Below, in pieces: positions 42,347-51,060 of a DNA stretch of 64,000 nucleotides. A program made the position numbers and the translations under genes. Every line of letters starts with the position of its first letter. Position 1 is the first letter of the stretch. The DNA is from Citreicoccus inhibens (GTDB lineage: Bacteria; Myxococcota; Myxococcia; Myxococcales; Myxococcaceae), in contig NZ_JAHNZT010000022.1 in the NCBI RefSeq assembly GCF_019039035.1, forward strand, positions 1 to 64,000. Direction: 5' to 3'. The notes beneath the pieces are model-generated. The model searched no databases, was not told where the DNA came from, and saw only the letters and a list, made by a program, of their open reading frames with translations.

Positions 42347-42739
42347 ATGGAGTCTCAGCAGCAGGAGATGATGGGGTCGTTCATCACGGGGACCCCGGTG
42401 CCCACGCAGGATGAGAAGACGATGGCGATGCTGGCGCACATCGGCACCGTGGTCGCCAACCTCTTCATGGGCTTTGGCTTCCTGGTGCCACTGTTCCTGA
42501 TGATGACCAAGGGCAAGGACTCGTCCTACATCCGGGCGCATGCGGTCGAGTCGCTCAACTTCCAGATCACCTGCCTCATCGCCGGTCTGGTGGGCGGCGC
42601 CACGGCGTGTCTGGGCGTGGGGCTGGTGCTGCTGGCCGTGGTGTTCATCGCGGCGGTCGTCTTCGGCATCATCGGCGGCCTGAAGGCCAACGAGGGGCAG
42701 CTCTACAAGTACCCCGTCGCGCTGCGACTGGTGAAGTAA
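42347..42739 (+). CDS. DUF4870 family membrane protein
   Basis: 130 residues starting at 42347 with AGGAGG a few bases upstream. The N-terminal half has TQDEKTMAMLAHIGTVVANL followed by helices at about 40-60, 72-90 and 92-112. The motif YIRAHAVESLNFQITCLIAG is characteristic of DUF4870 (Tic20-like) small membrane proteins. Function unknown. It is convergent with moaA across a strong hairpin. Confidence 0.85.
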   Translation: MESQQQEMMGSFITGTPVPTQDEKTMAMLAHIGTVVANLFMGFGFLVPLFLMMTKGKDSSYIRAHAVESLNFQITCLIAGLVGGATACLGVGLVLLAVVFIAAVVFGIIGGLKANEGQLYKYPVALRLVK

Positions 42740-42753
42740 GCACGCGGCAATCC

Positions 42754-42792
42754 GGGCGGGTCCATCGCACTCCTCAAGGCGATGGCCCGCCC
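42754..42792. terminator. Bidirectional hairpin between DUF4870 gene and moaA
   Basis: GGGCGGG plus CCATCGC (42754-42768, with one bulged T) pairs with GCGATGG plus CCCGCCC (42779-42792), a 14-bp stem between two convergent genes. It probably stops transcription from both sides. There is no T run. Confidence 0.6.
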
Positions 42793-42808
42793 GAGTCGCG
42801 TCTGGAGT

Positions 42809-43807
42809 TCAGCCGCCAATGCCCATCATGGGCAGCAGGGTGGCGCCGTTGCCGGCGTCGGTGAACCGATGGCCCTCGGGCTTGTCGCCCAGCGCGCGCC
42901 GCACGGCCAGCGCCAGCTCCTCGTCGCTGGCTCCGCCGCGGATGAGCTGATGCAGCGGCGCTTGCGCGCGGCCTCCCAGGCAGCTTCGCAGGTCCCCGTT
43001 CGACGCCACCCGCACGCGGTTGCACCCGCCGCAGAAGTTGCGCGTCAGCGGGGAGATGAAGCCCACGCGCCCCGCGTCGGTGCGCCAGTAGCGAGCGGGG
43101 CCGGCGGTGTCGGACGTGCCGGGCTCCTCGGGCTCGGGCGTGAGGGACAGCCCCGCCTCCTGGAGTCGCTCCAACAGCTCGGCGGTGGGCACGGGCGTGC
43201 CCTGGCCAAAGGGCATCAGCTCGATGAAGCGCGGGGTGATGCCGCGCGCGTGCGCATAGGCCACGAGCGCGGGGACCTCGCTGTCGTTCACGCCGCGCAT
43301 CACGACGACGTTGAGCTTGAGCGACGCGAACCCCATGTGCGCCGCCGCGTCGATTCCCCTCAGCACGGCGTCGAGGTCCCCCTGACGGGAGATGCTCCGG
43401 AACGTCGAGGTCTCGAGCGTGTCGAGGCTCAGGTTGAGCTGGCTGACGCCCGCCTCGCGCAAGGGCAGGGCGAGCGTCTCCAATCGGCTGGCGTTGCTCG
43501 TGATCGCCAGGTGCGCCACGCCGGGCAGCGCCGCGAGCCGCTGGGCGATGTCGAGGATGTCGGGGCGGATGAGGGGCTCGCCGCCAGTGAGGCGCACGCG
43601 ACGGATGCCCAGGCGCGCGAAGACGGAGGCGATGCGCGCGAACTCCTCCGCGGTGAGCAGATCCTTGCGTCCGCCCCACGAGGCCGGTGAGCAGTAGGCG
43701 CAGCGGAAGTTGCAGCGGTCCGTGACGCTCAGCCGCAGGTACGTCATGACGCGCCCCTGCGCGTCACGCAGGGGAGGGGCGAGCGGAGTCGTCTGGAGTT
43801 CGGTCAT
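42809..43807 (-). CDS. moaA: GTP 3',8-cyclase MoaA
   Basis: 332 residues. MoaA is a radical SAM enzyme that starts molybdenum cofactor synthesis from GTP. The N-terminal cluster is CNFRCAYC, with the SAM motif TGGEPLIRPDIL; the second cluster near the C terminus is NFCGGCNRVRVASNGDLRSC. The protein ends GIGG, the C-terminal Gly-Gly needed for activity in this family. The start is the ATG at 43807. No other molybdenum cofactor gene is in the window. Confidence 0.96.
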   Translation of the reverse strand: MTELQTTPLAPPLRDAQGRVMTYLRLSVTDRCNFRCAYCSPASWGGRKDLLTAEEFARIASVFARLGIRRVRLTGGEPLIRPDILDIAQRLAALPGVAHLAITSNASRLETLALPLREAGVSQLNLSLDTLETSTFRSISRQGDLDAVLRGIDAAAHMGFASLKLNVVVMRGVNDSEVPALVAYAHARGITPRFIELMPFGQGTPVPTAELLERLQEAGLSLTPEPEEPGTSDTAGPARYWRTDAGRVGFISPLTRNFCGGCNRVRVASNGDLRSCLGGRAQAPLHQLIRGGASDEELALAVRRALGDKPEGHRFTDAGNGATLLPMMGIGG

Positions 43808-43844
43808 CACGGGCGCTCGTCCACCGTGCCAGCCGCTTGAGTGC

Positions 43845-45089
43845 TCAGCCCTTGGTTCCCGTGGCCGAACGCACGGCCACCTGGAGCTGCTCCTCCGCCG
43901 AGGTGCTCGCGGGCGGGCGGTTCCCCGGAGCGGTCGTCTCCGAGTCGTCCTCCGCGTCCGTCAGCCGCGCCAGCTCCGCCTCGGCCTCCAGGGCCTCCGC
44001 CTCCACCTGGAGGGGCTGGAGCTTGCGCTGCGCCATCTCCTCCTTGATGCGGATGAGGCCCTCTTCGCCGATGTCGAGGAACGCGCGCACCACGTCCGGA
44101 TCGAACTGCGTGTTCGCGCAGCGCTTGATCTCCTGGATGGCGTTGGCGAACGACGTCCCCTTGCGATAGGGGCGATCGCTGGTCATCGCGTCCAGGGTGT
44201 CCGCCACGGCGAAGATGCGCGCGCCCACGTGGATCTCCTGACGCTGGAGATTGCGAGGGTAGCCCGCGCCGTCATACCGCTCCTGGTGAGACAGGACGAT
44301 CTGCGCTGGCGTGGAGAGGAAGGGGATGTTCTGGATCATCTGGAAGCCGATCTCCGGATGCTTCCGCATCTCCAGCCACTCATCGGGAGTCAGCTTGCCA
44401 GGCTTGAGCAGCACCGCGTCGGGAACGCCAATCTTCCCGATGTCGTGCAAGAGGGCGCCGCGGCCAATCTCATCCAGCTCCTTGCCGTGGATGCCCATGC
44501 GATGCGCGATGGCGCTCGTGTAGCTCACCACGCGCAGCGAGTGGTCGCTCGTCTCGTGCTCGCGCGCGTCCAGCGCCGCCACCAGGGCCAGCAGGGTGTT
44601 CTGGTACGTGTTCGCGATGTCGCGCAGCGCGGTGCGCAGCTCGGCGGTGCGGTCGCGCACCTTGCGCTCGAGCTTCTTCTGGTAGCGCTTGCGCGCCATC
44701 TCGATGCGCCGCTTGGCCAACGCGCGCTCGATGGCGCGGATGAGGTCGGTCAGCTTGGGTGGCTTGAGCAGGTAGTCCACGGCGCCACGGCGAAGACAGT
44801 CCACCGCGGACTCGGTGTCGCCGTAGCCGGTGAGCATGATGACGGACGTGTCCGGCAGTCGCTCCCGCAGATTCTCCAGCAGCCAGAGGCCATCCCGGCC
44901 CGGCATCTTCATGTCGCTGATGACGAGCGGTGTGTCCTCTTCGCCCGCGACGTCCAGCGCCATCTCGGCGCCGCTGGCCACGACACAGTTGTAGCCCTCC
45001 TCCCGGAGGAGGACGGAGATGACGTCCCGGACGGAGTCGTCATCGTCGACGATCAGGATTCGAGGCGGGGCAGGAGGGATGGCTTCCAC
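43845..45089 (-). CDS. Receiver-HD-GYP response regulator (c-di-GMP phosphodiesterase)
   Basis: About 414 residues. Receiver domain with ILIVDDDDSVRDVISV, Asp in VISDMKMPGRDG and Lys in DYLLKPPKL. A coiled linker (ARKRYQKKLERKVRDRTAEL) joins it to an HD-GYP domain with LLHDIGKIGVP, HPEIGFQMI and HQERYDGAGYP, all needed for c-di-GMP hydrolysis. The C-terminal 60 residues are acidic and probably disordered. The start is uncertain: the GTG at 45089 begins just before the receiver, while the frame is open to an ATG at 45182 that would overlap thiO by 32 bp. Neither has a good ribosome site. Confidence 0.9.
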   Translation of the reverse strand: MEAIPPAPPRILIVDDDDSVRDVISVLLREEGYNCVVASGAEMALDVAGEEDTPLVISDMKMPGRDGLWLLENLRERLPDTSVIMLTGYGDTESAVDCLRRGAVDYLLKPPKLTDLIRAIERALAKRRIEMARKRYQKKLERKVRDRTAELRTALRDIANTYQNTLLALVAALDAREHETSDHSLRVVSYTSAIAHRMGIHGKELDEIGRGALLHDIGKIGVPDAVLLKPGKLTPDEWLEMRKHPEIGFQMIQNIPFLSTPAQIVLSHQERYDGAGYPRNLQRQEIHVGARIFAVADTLDAMTSDRPYRKGTSFANAIQEIKRCANTQFDPDVVRAFLDIGEEGLIRIKEEMAQRKLQPLQVEAEALEAEAELARLTDAEDDSETTAPGNRPPASTSAEEQLQVAVRSATGTKG

Positions 45090-45150
45090 GGGGGGGGATT
45101 CTAGAGGTTTCCCGCTTTCAAAGGCGAACGAGTAAGAGAAATTACCACCT

Positions 45151-46269
45151 TCACGCGGGCAGGCGGGCGGGCGGCCGATCATACCGGAACGGCGCCAGGT
45201 CCACGGAAGGACGTTGTCCGAGCACCGCCTCGGCGACCAGTTTCGCGGTGATGGGGGCCAGGAGGATGCCGTTGCGGAAGTGTCCGGTGGCCAGGAAGAG
45301 GCCGGGGGTGGGCCCCCCTCCCAGGTAGGGCAGGCGGTCCTCGGTCCAGGGGCGGAAGCCCGCCCAGGTCTCGGTGATGGGGGCCTCGGCCAGCTCGGGG
45401 CACAGCTCCAGGGCCATGTCGAGGATGCGGGCCACGCCGGCGGCCGTCACCTGCTTGTCGAAGCCAACCAGCTCCATGGTGCTCCCGGCGATGACACGCC
45501 CATCCACGCGGGGCACCAGGTAACCCTTCTCCGACGTGACGATGCGCTCCAGCAACGGAAGCCGTGTCTGGAACTGCACCATCTGCCCGCGCGCCGGGCG
45601 CACCGCCTGCGCGGCCACGCCCGCCCCGGGGACCAGGGCGGACCACGAGCCGGCCGCGAGCACCACCGCGTCCGCGCGCAACACCTGACCATCCAGGTCC
45701 ACGCCCACCGCGCGCCCGTTCTCGTGCACCACGCCGCGCACGTGGCCGCTCTGGAACCGGGCGCCCACCCGCGCCGCGGCCATGGTGAGCGCGCGCACGA
45801 GCAGCCGGTTGTCCACGTGGTGATCATCCGGGAAGTGCGCGGCGGCCACGGCGCGGGGTGACAGCTGAGGCTCCAGGGCCCGAGCCTCCGCGCCATCGAG
45901 TCGCTCGGCGCGCAAGCCCAGCCCGCGCTGCCAGCTCACGGTGGCCTCCAGGTGGTGCACGCCGGCCTCGTCGAACACCGCCTTGAGCAGGCCGCACGGG
46001 CGATAGCCCACGTCCACGCCAGTCAGCTCGCGCAGCTCCGCGGCGAAGCTCCCATAGAGCGCGCGACTGCGCAGGCACAAATCCATGAAGGGGCCGGGGC
46101 CCTCGGACTCCCACTGCGGCGCGAGGATTCCGGCCGCGGCGCTCGATGCCTCGGCGCCGGGAATGGAGCGCTCGAGCACGGTGACGCGCGCGCCCCCTTG
46201 TCGCAGCCGCAGCGCGATGCCGCAGCCCATGACGCCGCCACCCACCACGATGACTTCCGTGTCTTGCAT
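45151..46269 (-). CDS. thiO: Glycine oxidase ThiO
   Basis: 372 residues of the DAO family. The FAD-binding N terminus is VIVVGGGVMGCGIALRLRQG, with LERSIPGAEASSAAAGILAP giving the glycine-oxidase signature. The C-terminal half has VTSEKGYLVPRVDGRVIAGS, ETWAGFRPWTEDRLPYLG and ATGHFRNGILLAP, typical of ThiO. It makes dehydroglycine for the thiazole half of thiamine. The start at 46269 (MQDTEVIVV) is chosen by homology. An open frame continues upstream across the his leader and hisG region as a shadow. It is divergent from the his operon. Confidence 0.93.
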   Translation of the reverse strand: MQDTEVIVVGGGVMGCGIALRLRQGGARVTVLERSIPGAEASSAAAGILAPQWESEGPGPFMDLCLRSRALYGSFAAELRELTGVDVGYRPCGLLKAVFDEAGVHHLEATVSWQRGLGLRAERLDGAEARALEPQLSPRAVAAAHFPDDHHVDNRLLVRALTMAAARVGARFQSGHVRGVVHENGRAVGVDLDGQVLRADAVVLAAGSWSALVPGAGVAAQAVRPARGQMVQFQTRLPLLERIVTSEKGYLVPRVDGRVIAGSTMELVGFDKQVTAAGVARILDMALELCPELAEAPITETWAGFRPWTEDRLPYLGGGPTPGLFLATGHFRNGILLAPITAKLVAEAVLGQRPSVDLAPFRYDRPPARLPA

Positions 46270-46371
46270 GTGTGCGCTTGTGCTCGCCTCAGCGGGGCTT
46301 TGCAAGCGAGATGGCGAAGGTGCACCGGGGTCCGGTTGACGACGCGAGGCTTTGGCGCTACCCATGAGTCC

Positions 46372-46464
46372 GTGCGTTTCGCTTCCGTGCATCATCCCCA
46401 TGCGCATCATCGGCCGGCCCTCGACGGGACCGTTGGCCACGCGCATGCCGGGGTGATCCGCTAG
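46372..46464 (+). CDS. His-rich leader peptide of the his operon
   Basis: A 30-codon frame from GTG 46372 to TAG 46464. After RFASV come five His codons in seven (HHPHAHH, 46390-46410), then two more near the end (GHAHAG), seven in total. It lies 39 bp before an 11-bp terminator hairpin and 101 bp before hisG. This is the arrangement of an attenuation leader: ribosome stalling at His codons when charged histidyl-tRNA is scarce. The start is uncertain, since no clear Shine-Dalgarno precedes it, and a GTG at 46387 could serve instead. Confidence 0.8.
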   Translation: MRFASVHHPHAHHRPALDGTVGHAHAGVIR

Positions 46465-46502
46465 CTCGCACACCCTCGTTCCGGCACCTGCCGCGATGAC
46501 CG

Positions 46503-46533
46503 AAGGCCCGTCCCCCCAGGACGGGCCTTTTTT
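46503..46533 (+). terminator. Attenuator terminator in front of hisG
   Basis: AAGGCCCGTCC (46503-46513) pairs perfectly with GGACGGGCCTT (46519-46529) around a five-base loop, and a run of six T (46528-46533) follows. This is a classic intrinsic terminator, sitting between the His-rich leader peptide and hisG. GACGGG at 46423-46428, within the leader, is complementary to CCCGTC at 46507-46512 in the ascending arm and could form an antiterminator. Confidence 0.88.
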
Positions 46534-46564
46534 CGTTTTCCCCTCGCAGCCCCAGAGCCCATCG

Positions 46565-47422
46565 ATGCTGAAGATCGCCCTGCCCAACAAAGGCCGCCTG
46601 TCCGAGGAGATCCGCGAGCTGTTCCATGACGCCGGATTGGAGGTACGCGCGAGGGGAGCGCGCGCGCTGTCTGCCTCGCTGGGCGGCCAGTTCGAGGCCC
46701 TCTTCGTGCGAGCCCAGGACATCCCCGAGTTCGTCGCGGATGGCGCGGCGCACGCCGGTGTCACGGGGTGGGACCTCGTGAGTGAGGCGGGACGTCCGGT
46801 GGAGCTGCTGCGCGACCTCGAGTTCGGTCGCTGTCGTCTGGTGGTGGCAGCCCGAGAGGACAGCGGCATCGCGACCGAGGCGGACGTGGCGGACGGCATG
46901 CGGGTGGCGAGCTGCTTTCCCCGACTCACCCAGGCGCACTTCGAGAAGGTCGGGCGCAACGTGACGGTGGTGCCGGTGTCGGGCGCGGCGGAGATCTCGC
47001 CGCGCCTGGGAATCGCGGATCTCGTGGTGGATCTCACGTCCACGGGCTCGACCCTGCGGATGAACGGCCTGCGCGAGGTGTCCACCGTGCTGGAGTCGAG
47101 TGCGCGGCTCGTCGCCTGCCACGGCAACGACGCGGACGCGCGGCTCGCGTTGGACGAGATGTCGCGAGCGCTGGGCTCGGTCATCGCCGCGCGCGGCCGG
47201 CGCTACCTCATGGCGAACGTGCCCAAGCTGGAACTGGGGCGCGTGCGCGAGGTGCTCCCTGGACTCAACGGACCCACGGTGGTGGACGTCCTGGATGGGG
47301 GGCGCTTCGTGGCGGTGCACGCCGTCGTGTTGGCGCGGACGCTCGACGCCACCATCCGCGCGCTGAAGGCACTCGGTTGTGAAGGCATCCTTGTGACCCG
47401 CATCGAGAGGTTGATGGCATGA
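46565..47422 (+). CDS. hisG: ATP phosphoribosyltransferase HisG (long form)
   Basis: 285 residues, catalysing the first step from ATP and PRPP. The catalytic part has LKIALPNKGRLSEEI at the start, AGVTGWDLVSEAG and the PRPP loop VDLTSTGSTLRMNGL. The C-terminal 85 residues include VVDVLDGGRFVAVHAVVLAR, the ACT-like regulatory domain of long-form HisG, consistent with no hisZ nearby and with feedback control by histidine. The ATG at 46565 is chosen by homology. The hisD start overlaps its stop as ATGA. Expression is expected to be governed by the upstream attenuator. Confidence 0.97.
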   Translation: MLKIALPNKGRLSEEIRELFHDAGLEVRARGARALSASLGGQFEALFVRAQDIPEFVADGAAHAGVTGWDLVSEAGRPVELLRDLEFGRCRLVVAAREDSGIATEADVADGMRVASCFPRLTQAHFEKVGRNVTVVPVSGAAEISPRLGIADLVVDLTSTGSTLRMNGLREVSTVLESSARLVACHGNDADARLALDEMSRALGSVIAARGRRYLMANVPKLELGRVREVLPGLNGPTVVDVLDGGRFVAVHAVVLARTLDATIRALKALGCEGILVTRIERLMA

Positions 47423-48720
47423 GCACCTCCCTCCTGAAGTATCGCGGTGCCCTCGCGGAGCTTGACCCCGAGTCGCGCCGGTCCTTGTTGCAGCGCGCCT
47501 CCTCGACGGACACGCACGTGACGGAGCAGGTCCGCACGGTCATCGCCCGAGTGCGCGCGGAGGGCGACGCGGCCCTCTTCGCGCTGGCGCGCCAGTTCGA
47601 CCGGGTGGAGTTGGCGGCCTTGGAAGTTCCTCGCGTGCGGTGGGACGCGGCGCTCGCGAACCTGTCGCAGCCCCTGCGCGCCGCGCTCTCCCGCGCCGCG
47701 GGCAACATCGCCCGAGCCCACGCCGCCCAGCGTCCGCGCACCGTGGAGGTGGAGACCGAGCCGGGCGTGTTGGTGGGCCGCAGACCGGACCCATTGGGGC
47801 GCGTGGGCGTCTACGCGCCCGGCGGTCGCGCCGCGTATCCGAGCAGCGTGCTCATGGGCGTGGTGCCCGCGAAGGTCGCGGGCGTGGGGGAGATCATCGT
47901 CTGCTCGCCGCCCGGACCGAATGGGTTGCCGAGCCCCGGGGTCCTCGCGGCAGCGGCCTTGGCGGGCGCGGATCGCGTCTTCTCCTTGGGCGGCGCGGGC
48001 GCGGTGGCGGCCATGGCCTACGGCACCCCAACGGTGCCCCGCGTGGATCGCATCGTGGGGCCGGGCAATGCCTACGTCGCGGCGGCGAAGCTCCAGGTGG
48101 TGGACGCGGTGGGCATTGATGCCCCCGCCGGGCCGAGTGAGCTGCTGGTGGTCGCCGACGCCACCGCGAGCCCCGAGGCCGTCGCGCGGGAGATGGTGGC
48201 GCAGGCGGAGCACGACCCGGATGCGTGCTGCGTCGCGCTGGCGCTGGGGGAGGAGTTGGCGCGAGCGATCGCCGACGCGGTGGACCGTGTGGCGGGGGAG
48301 GCGAAGCGGGATGCCATCGTCGCCGCCGCGCTGGCCGGGCAGGGCGCGGTGTTGAGCGTGGCCACGCTGGATGAAGTCTGGCCCTTCGTGGCGGACTTCG
48401 CGCCCGAGCACTTGCTCATCGCCACGGCGGCGCCCCAGGCCGACCTCGCGAGGGTGCGCAACGCAGGGACGGTCTTCCTGGGCGAGCGCTCGTCCGTGGC
48501 CTTCGGCGACTACCTCACCGGCGCGAACCATGTACTGCCCACCGCGGGCTTGGCGCGGGTGTACTCGGGCTTGAGCGCGCTCGACTTCTTCCGGTGGACG
48601 ACCTACCAGCGCGTGGAGCGCTCCGCCGCGGTGTCACTGGCCGGAGACGCGGGCGCCATGGCCGATGCCGAGGGGCTCTATGCGCACGGCGACGCGGCGC
48701 GGGCCTGGAGGTTGGGATGA
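47419..48720 (+). CDS. hisD: Histidinol dehydrogenase HisD
   Basis: 433 residues, catalysing the last two oxidations from L-histidinol to histidine with NAD and zinc. Family motifs are GRVGVYAPGGRAAYPSSVLM, VDRIVGPGNAYVAAAK, GPSELLVVADATASPE, and the zinc/catalytic part FAPEHLLIATAAPQ with later LTGANHVLPTAGLARVYSGL. Coupled to hisG in front and to hisC behind by ATGA overlaps. Confidence 0.98.
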   Translation: MSTSLLKYRGALAELDPESRRSLLQRASSTDTHVTEQVRTVIARVRAEGDAALFALARQFDRVELAALEVPRVRWDAALANLSQPLRAALSRAAGNIARAHAAQRPRTVEVETEPGVLVGRRPDPLGRVGVYAPGGRAAYPSSVLMGVVPAKVAGVGEIIVCSPPGPNGLPSPGVLAAAALAGADRVFSLGGAGAVAAMAYGTPTVPRVDRIVGPGNAYVAAAKLQVVDAVGIDAPAGPSELLVVADATASPEAVAREMVAQAEHDPDACCVALALGEELARAIADAVDRVAGEAKRDAIVAAALAGQGAVLSVATLDEVWPFVADFAPEHLLIATAAPQADLARVRNAGTVFLGERSSVAFGDYLTGANHVLPTAGLARVYSGLSALDFFRWTTYQRVERSAAVSLAGDAGAMADAEGLYAHGDAARAWRLG

Positions 48721-49763
48721 CGGCCGCGAAGGCGGAGTGGCGAGACCTGACGCCCTACCGGCCCACGACGCGCATCTGCCGCGTGAACCTGGGAGACAAC
48801 ACCAACCTCTTCGGCATGCCGCCCAGCGCGGAGCGCGTGCTGCGCGAGGCCGGAGTCGACAGCGTGGCGCGCTACCCCGAGAGCTACGCCCCGGGCCTGA
48901 AGCGCGCGGTGGCGACCTACGCGGGCGTGGCGCCGGAGAACGTGACGACGGGCTGTGGCTCTGACGATGTGATCGACTCGGTGCTGCGCGCGTTGAGCGC
49001 CCCAGGTGAGGCGGTCGCGTTCTCGGACCCTACTTTCGTCATGGTGCCTGTGTTCGCGCGAGTGAACGGCTTGCGGCCCGCCCCCGTGCCTCTTCGCGCG
49101 GACTGCTCGCTCGACGTGACGGGCCTGCTCGCGACGGGCGCGCGAGTCATCTACGTGTGCGCGCCGAACAACCCCACGGGTACGGCTGTCTCGCGGGCCT
49201 CCCTGGAGGCGCTCGTGGCGCAGGCCCCGGGCGTCGTGTTGATCGACGAGGCCTACGCGGAGTTCTCGTCGAGCGGTGGCTTCTTGGACCTCGCGCGCTC
49301 CTGCCACAACGTGCTCGTGACGCGGACGATGTCGAAGGCCTTTGGGCTCGCGGGCATGCGAGTTGGATGGGCCGTGGGGAGCGCCGAGTTGGTGGCGGAA
49401 GTGGAGAAGGCGCGCGGCCCCTACAAGCACGCCGCGATGGCCGAGGCGATGAGCATCGCGGCGCTCTCGGAAGACGTGCCATGGATGCGAGCGCAGGCAG
49501 AAACGGCCATCGCGAACCGTGAGCGGTTTCGTGAGGCACTCCAGGGAATGGGGCTGCGCGCACTGGACTCGGACGCCAACTTCCTCCTCGTGCCCCTGCG
49601 CGGTGCCATGAGGGTGGCGGAGCGGATGCGCGACATGGGCGTGAACGTCCGGGCCTTTCAGGGGCTGGCGGGGCTGGGAGACGCGCTGCGCGTGAGCGTG
49701 GGGCCCTGGCCGTTGCTCGAAGAGGCGCTGGCCGCGCTGCGCGAGGCCCTGCCATGCGAGTGA
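48717..49763 (+). CDS. hisC: Histidinol-phosphate aminotransferase HisC
   Basis: 348 residues of PLP fold-type I. The PLP lysine lies in TRTMSKAFGLAGMRVGWAVG; VIYVCAPNNPTGTAVSRASL and VLIDEAYAEFSSSG carry the cofactor-binding Asn and Asp/Tyr. N-terminal NLGDNTNLFGMPPSAERVL gives the substrate loop. It converts imidazole acetol phosphate to histidinol phosphate. The ATG at 48717 overlaps hisD; its end overlaps hisH by 10 bp. Confidence 0.96.
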   Translation: MTAAKAEWRDLTPYRPTTRICRVNLGDNTNLFGMPPSAERVLREAGVDSVARYPESYAPGLKRAVATYAGVAPENVTTGCGSDDVIDSVLRALSAPGEAVAFSDPTFVMVPVFARVNGLRPAPVPLRADCSLDVTGLLATGARVIYVCAPNNPTGTAVSRASLEALVAQAPGVVLIDEAYAEFSSSGGFLDLARSCHNVLVTRTMSKAFGLAGMRVGWAVGSAELVAEVEKARGPYKHAAMAEAMSIAALSEDVPWMRAQAETAIANRERFREALQGMGLRALDSDANFLLVPLRGAMRVAERMRDMGVNVRAFQGLAGLGDALRVSVGPWPLLEEALAALREALPCE

Positions 49764-50347
49764 CGGTCTTCGACTATGGCGCAGGCAATCTTCACTCGCT
49801 CACCAAGGCGCTCGCGCTCGTGGCTGGCGCGCACGTGTGTGTTCAGGAGGATGCTCGGCGTGCCCTCGACACCGACGTGCTCGTGTTGCCAGGGGTGGGC
49901 GCCTTTGGTGCGGCGGCGGCGCGGCTCGAACCGGGCCGCGAACGGATGCGCCGAGCGCTCGATGATGGCTTGCCCTGTCTGGGCATCTGCCTGGGGATGC
50001 AGCTCTTGTTCGAGCAGAGCGAGGAAGGGCCGGGCGCCGGGCTCGGCTACTTCCGAGGCCGAGTGACGCGATTGGCAGCGCGCCAGGTGCCCCAGATGGG
50101 TTGGAACACCGTCCGCGATGCTCCGTCCGTGGAAGCCGCGGGGTTGCGCCACGTGTATTACGCGAACAGCTACGCGTGCCGCGCCAGCGAGCCGAGCGAA
50201 GTCGTGGGATGGACGACGCATGAGGGGGACACGTTCCCCGCCTCGGTGCGCCGAGGTCGGGTGCTGGGCGTCCAGTTCCACCCGGAGAAGTCGTCGCTGG
50301 CGGGCGTGAACTTCTTGAGGACCACCCTCGCGGAGTGGGGGTCATGA
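49754..50347 (+). CDS. hisH: Imidazole glycerol phosphate synthase glutaminase subunit HisH
   Basis: 197 residues, class I glutamine amidotransferase. The nucleophile elbow is GICLGMQLLFEQSEEG, and the His/Glu pair is in VLGVQFHPEKSSLAG. VFDYGAGNLHSL and LVLPGVGAFG give the HisH start and oxyanion loop. It supplies ammonia to HisF. The ATG at 49754 lies inside the end of hisC; the stop overlaps hisA as ATGA. Confidence 0.97.
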   Translation: MRVTVFDYGAGNLHSLTKALALVAGAHVCVQEDARRALDTDVLVLPGVGAFGAAAARLEPGRERMRRALDDGLPCLGICLGMQLLFEQSEEGPGAGLGYFRGRVTRLAARQVPQMGWNTVRDAPSVEAAGLRHVYYANSYACRASEPSEVVGWTTHEGDTFPASVRRGRVLGVQFHPEKSSLAGVNFLRTTLAEWGS

Positions 50348-51060
50348 GGGCCATTCCCGCGATTGATCTGCGCGAGGGCGCCTGTGTCCAACTCGTCGGG
50401 GGTTCGTACGCGGAGGAGCGGGTTCGCGTGAAGGATCCGCTGGAGGCGCTGGCCCGCTGGCGAGCCCACGGCTTCACGTCTTTCCATGTGGTGGACCTCG
50501 ACGCGGCGCTGGGGCGAGGCACGAACGCATCGGTGATCGCCCGGCTCGTGGCGGCAGCGCCGGGGCTCGTGTTCTCGGTGGGCGGAGGCGTGCGGGACAG
50601 CGAGCGCGTGGCGACGCTGATCGAAGGCGGCGCCTCGACGGTCGTGGTCGGCACGCGCGCCGTGGAGGACCTCGCGTGGCTGGAGGACGTCGCGTCGCGA
50701 TTTCCGGGGCGGGTGTTGGTGGCCGCCGACGTGAAGGGCCGCGAGGTGGTGACGCGCGGCTGGACGGAGGGCAGTGGCCAGGACATCGCGCCAGTGCTCG
50801 CGATGTTCGCGCGGCTTCCCCTGGCGGGGTTGCTGGTGACGGCGGTGCACAAGGAAGGCCGGATGGGCGGTGTGGACCTCGCGTTGATGCGAGAGGTCGT
50901 GGACGCGAGTCCTCACCCGGTCGTGGCATCGGGGGGAGTCACCACGCTCGAGGACCTTCGCGCGTTGGACGCAGCGGGCGTGCAGGGCGCGGTCATCGGC
51001 ATGGCGCTGTACACGGGGCGGCTGGATGCGAGCGCGGTGGCTCGGGAGTTCGCGGAATGA
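50344..51060 (+). CDS. hisA: ProFAR isomerase HisA
   Basis: 238 residues of a beta/alpha barrel. The first catalytic Asp lies in AIPAIDLREGACVQLVGGSY, and phosphate loops are GGGVRDSERV and VVASGGVTTLEDL; the second Asp is in TAVHKEGRMGGVDL. It isomerises ProFAR to PRFAR. The start at ATG 50344 overlaps the hisH stop; a GTG three codons earlier is not needed. ATGA overlap with hisB follows. Confidence 0.97.
   Translation: MRAIPAIDLREGACVQLVGGSYAEERVRVKDPLEALARWRAHGFTSFHVVDLDAALGRGTNASVIARLVAAAPGLVFSVGGGVRDSERVATLIEGGASTVVVGTRAVEDLAWLEDVASRFPGRVLVAADVKGREVVTRGWTEGSGQDIAPVLAMFARLPLAGLLVTAVHKEGRMGGVDLALMREVVDASPHPVVASGGVTTLEDLRALDAAGVQGAVIGMALYTGRLDASAVAREFAE

Noticed and set aside
46364-46453. 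Alternative leader frame from ATG 46364
   Set aside because: It reads through the same DNA in another frame but contains no run of His codons, so the His-rich GTG frame is the better attenuation candidate, although the ATG is a nominally better start.
45151-47184. 677-codon frame that would fuse thiO to upstream sequence
   Set aside because: The upstream 300 codons are the antisense shadow of hisG and its leader. ThiO homology begins exactly at 46269.
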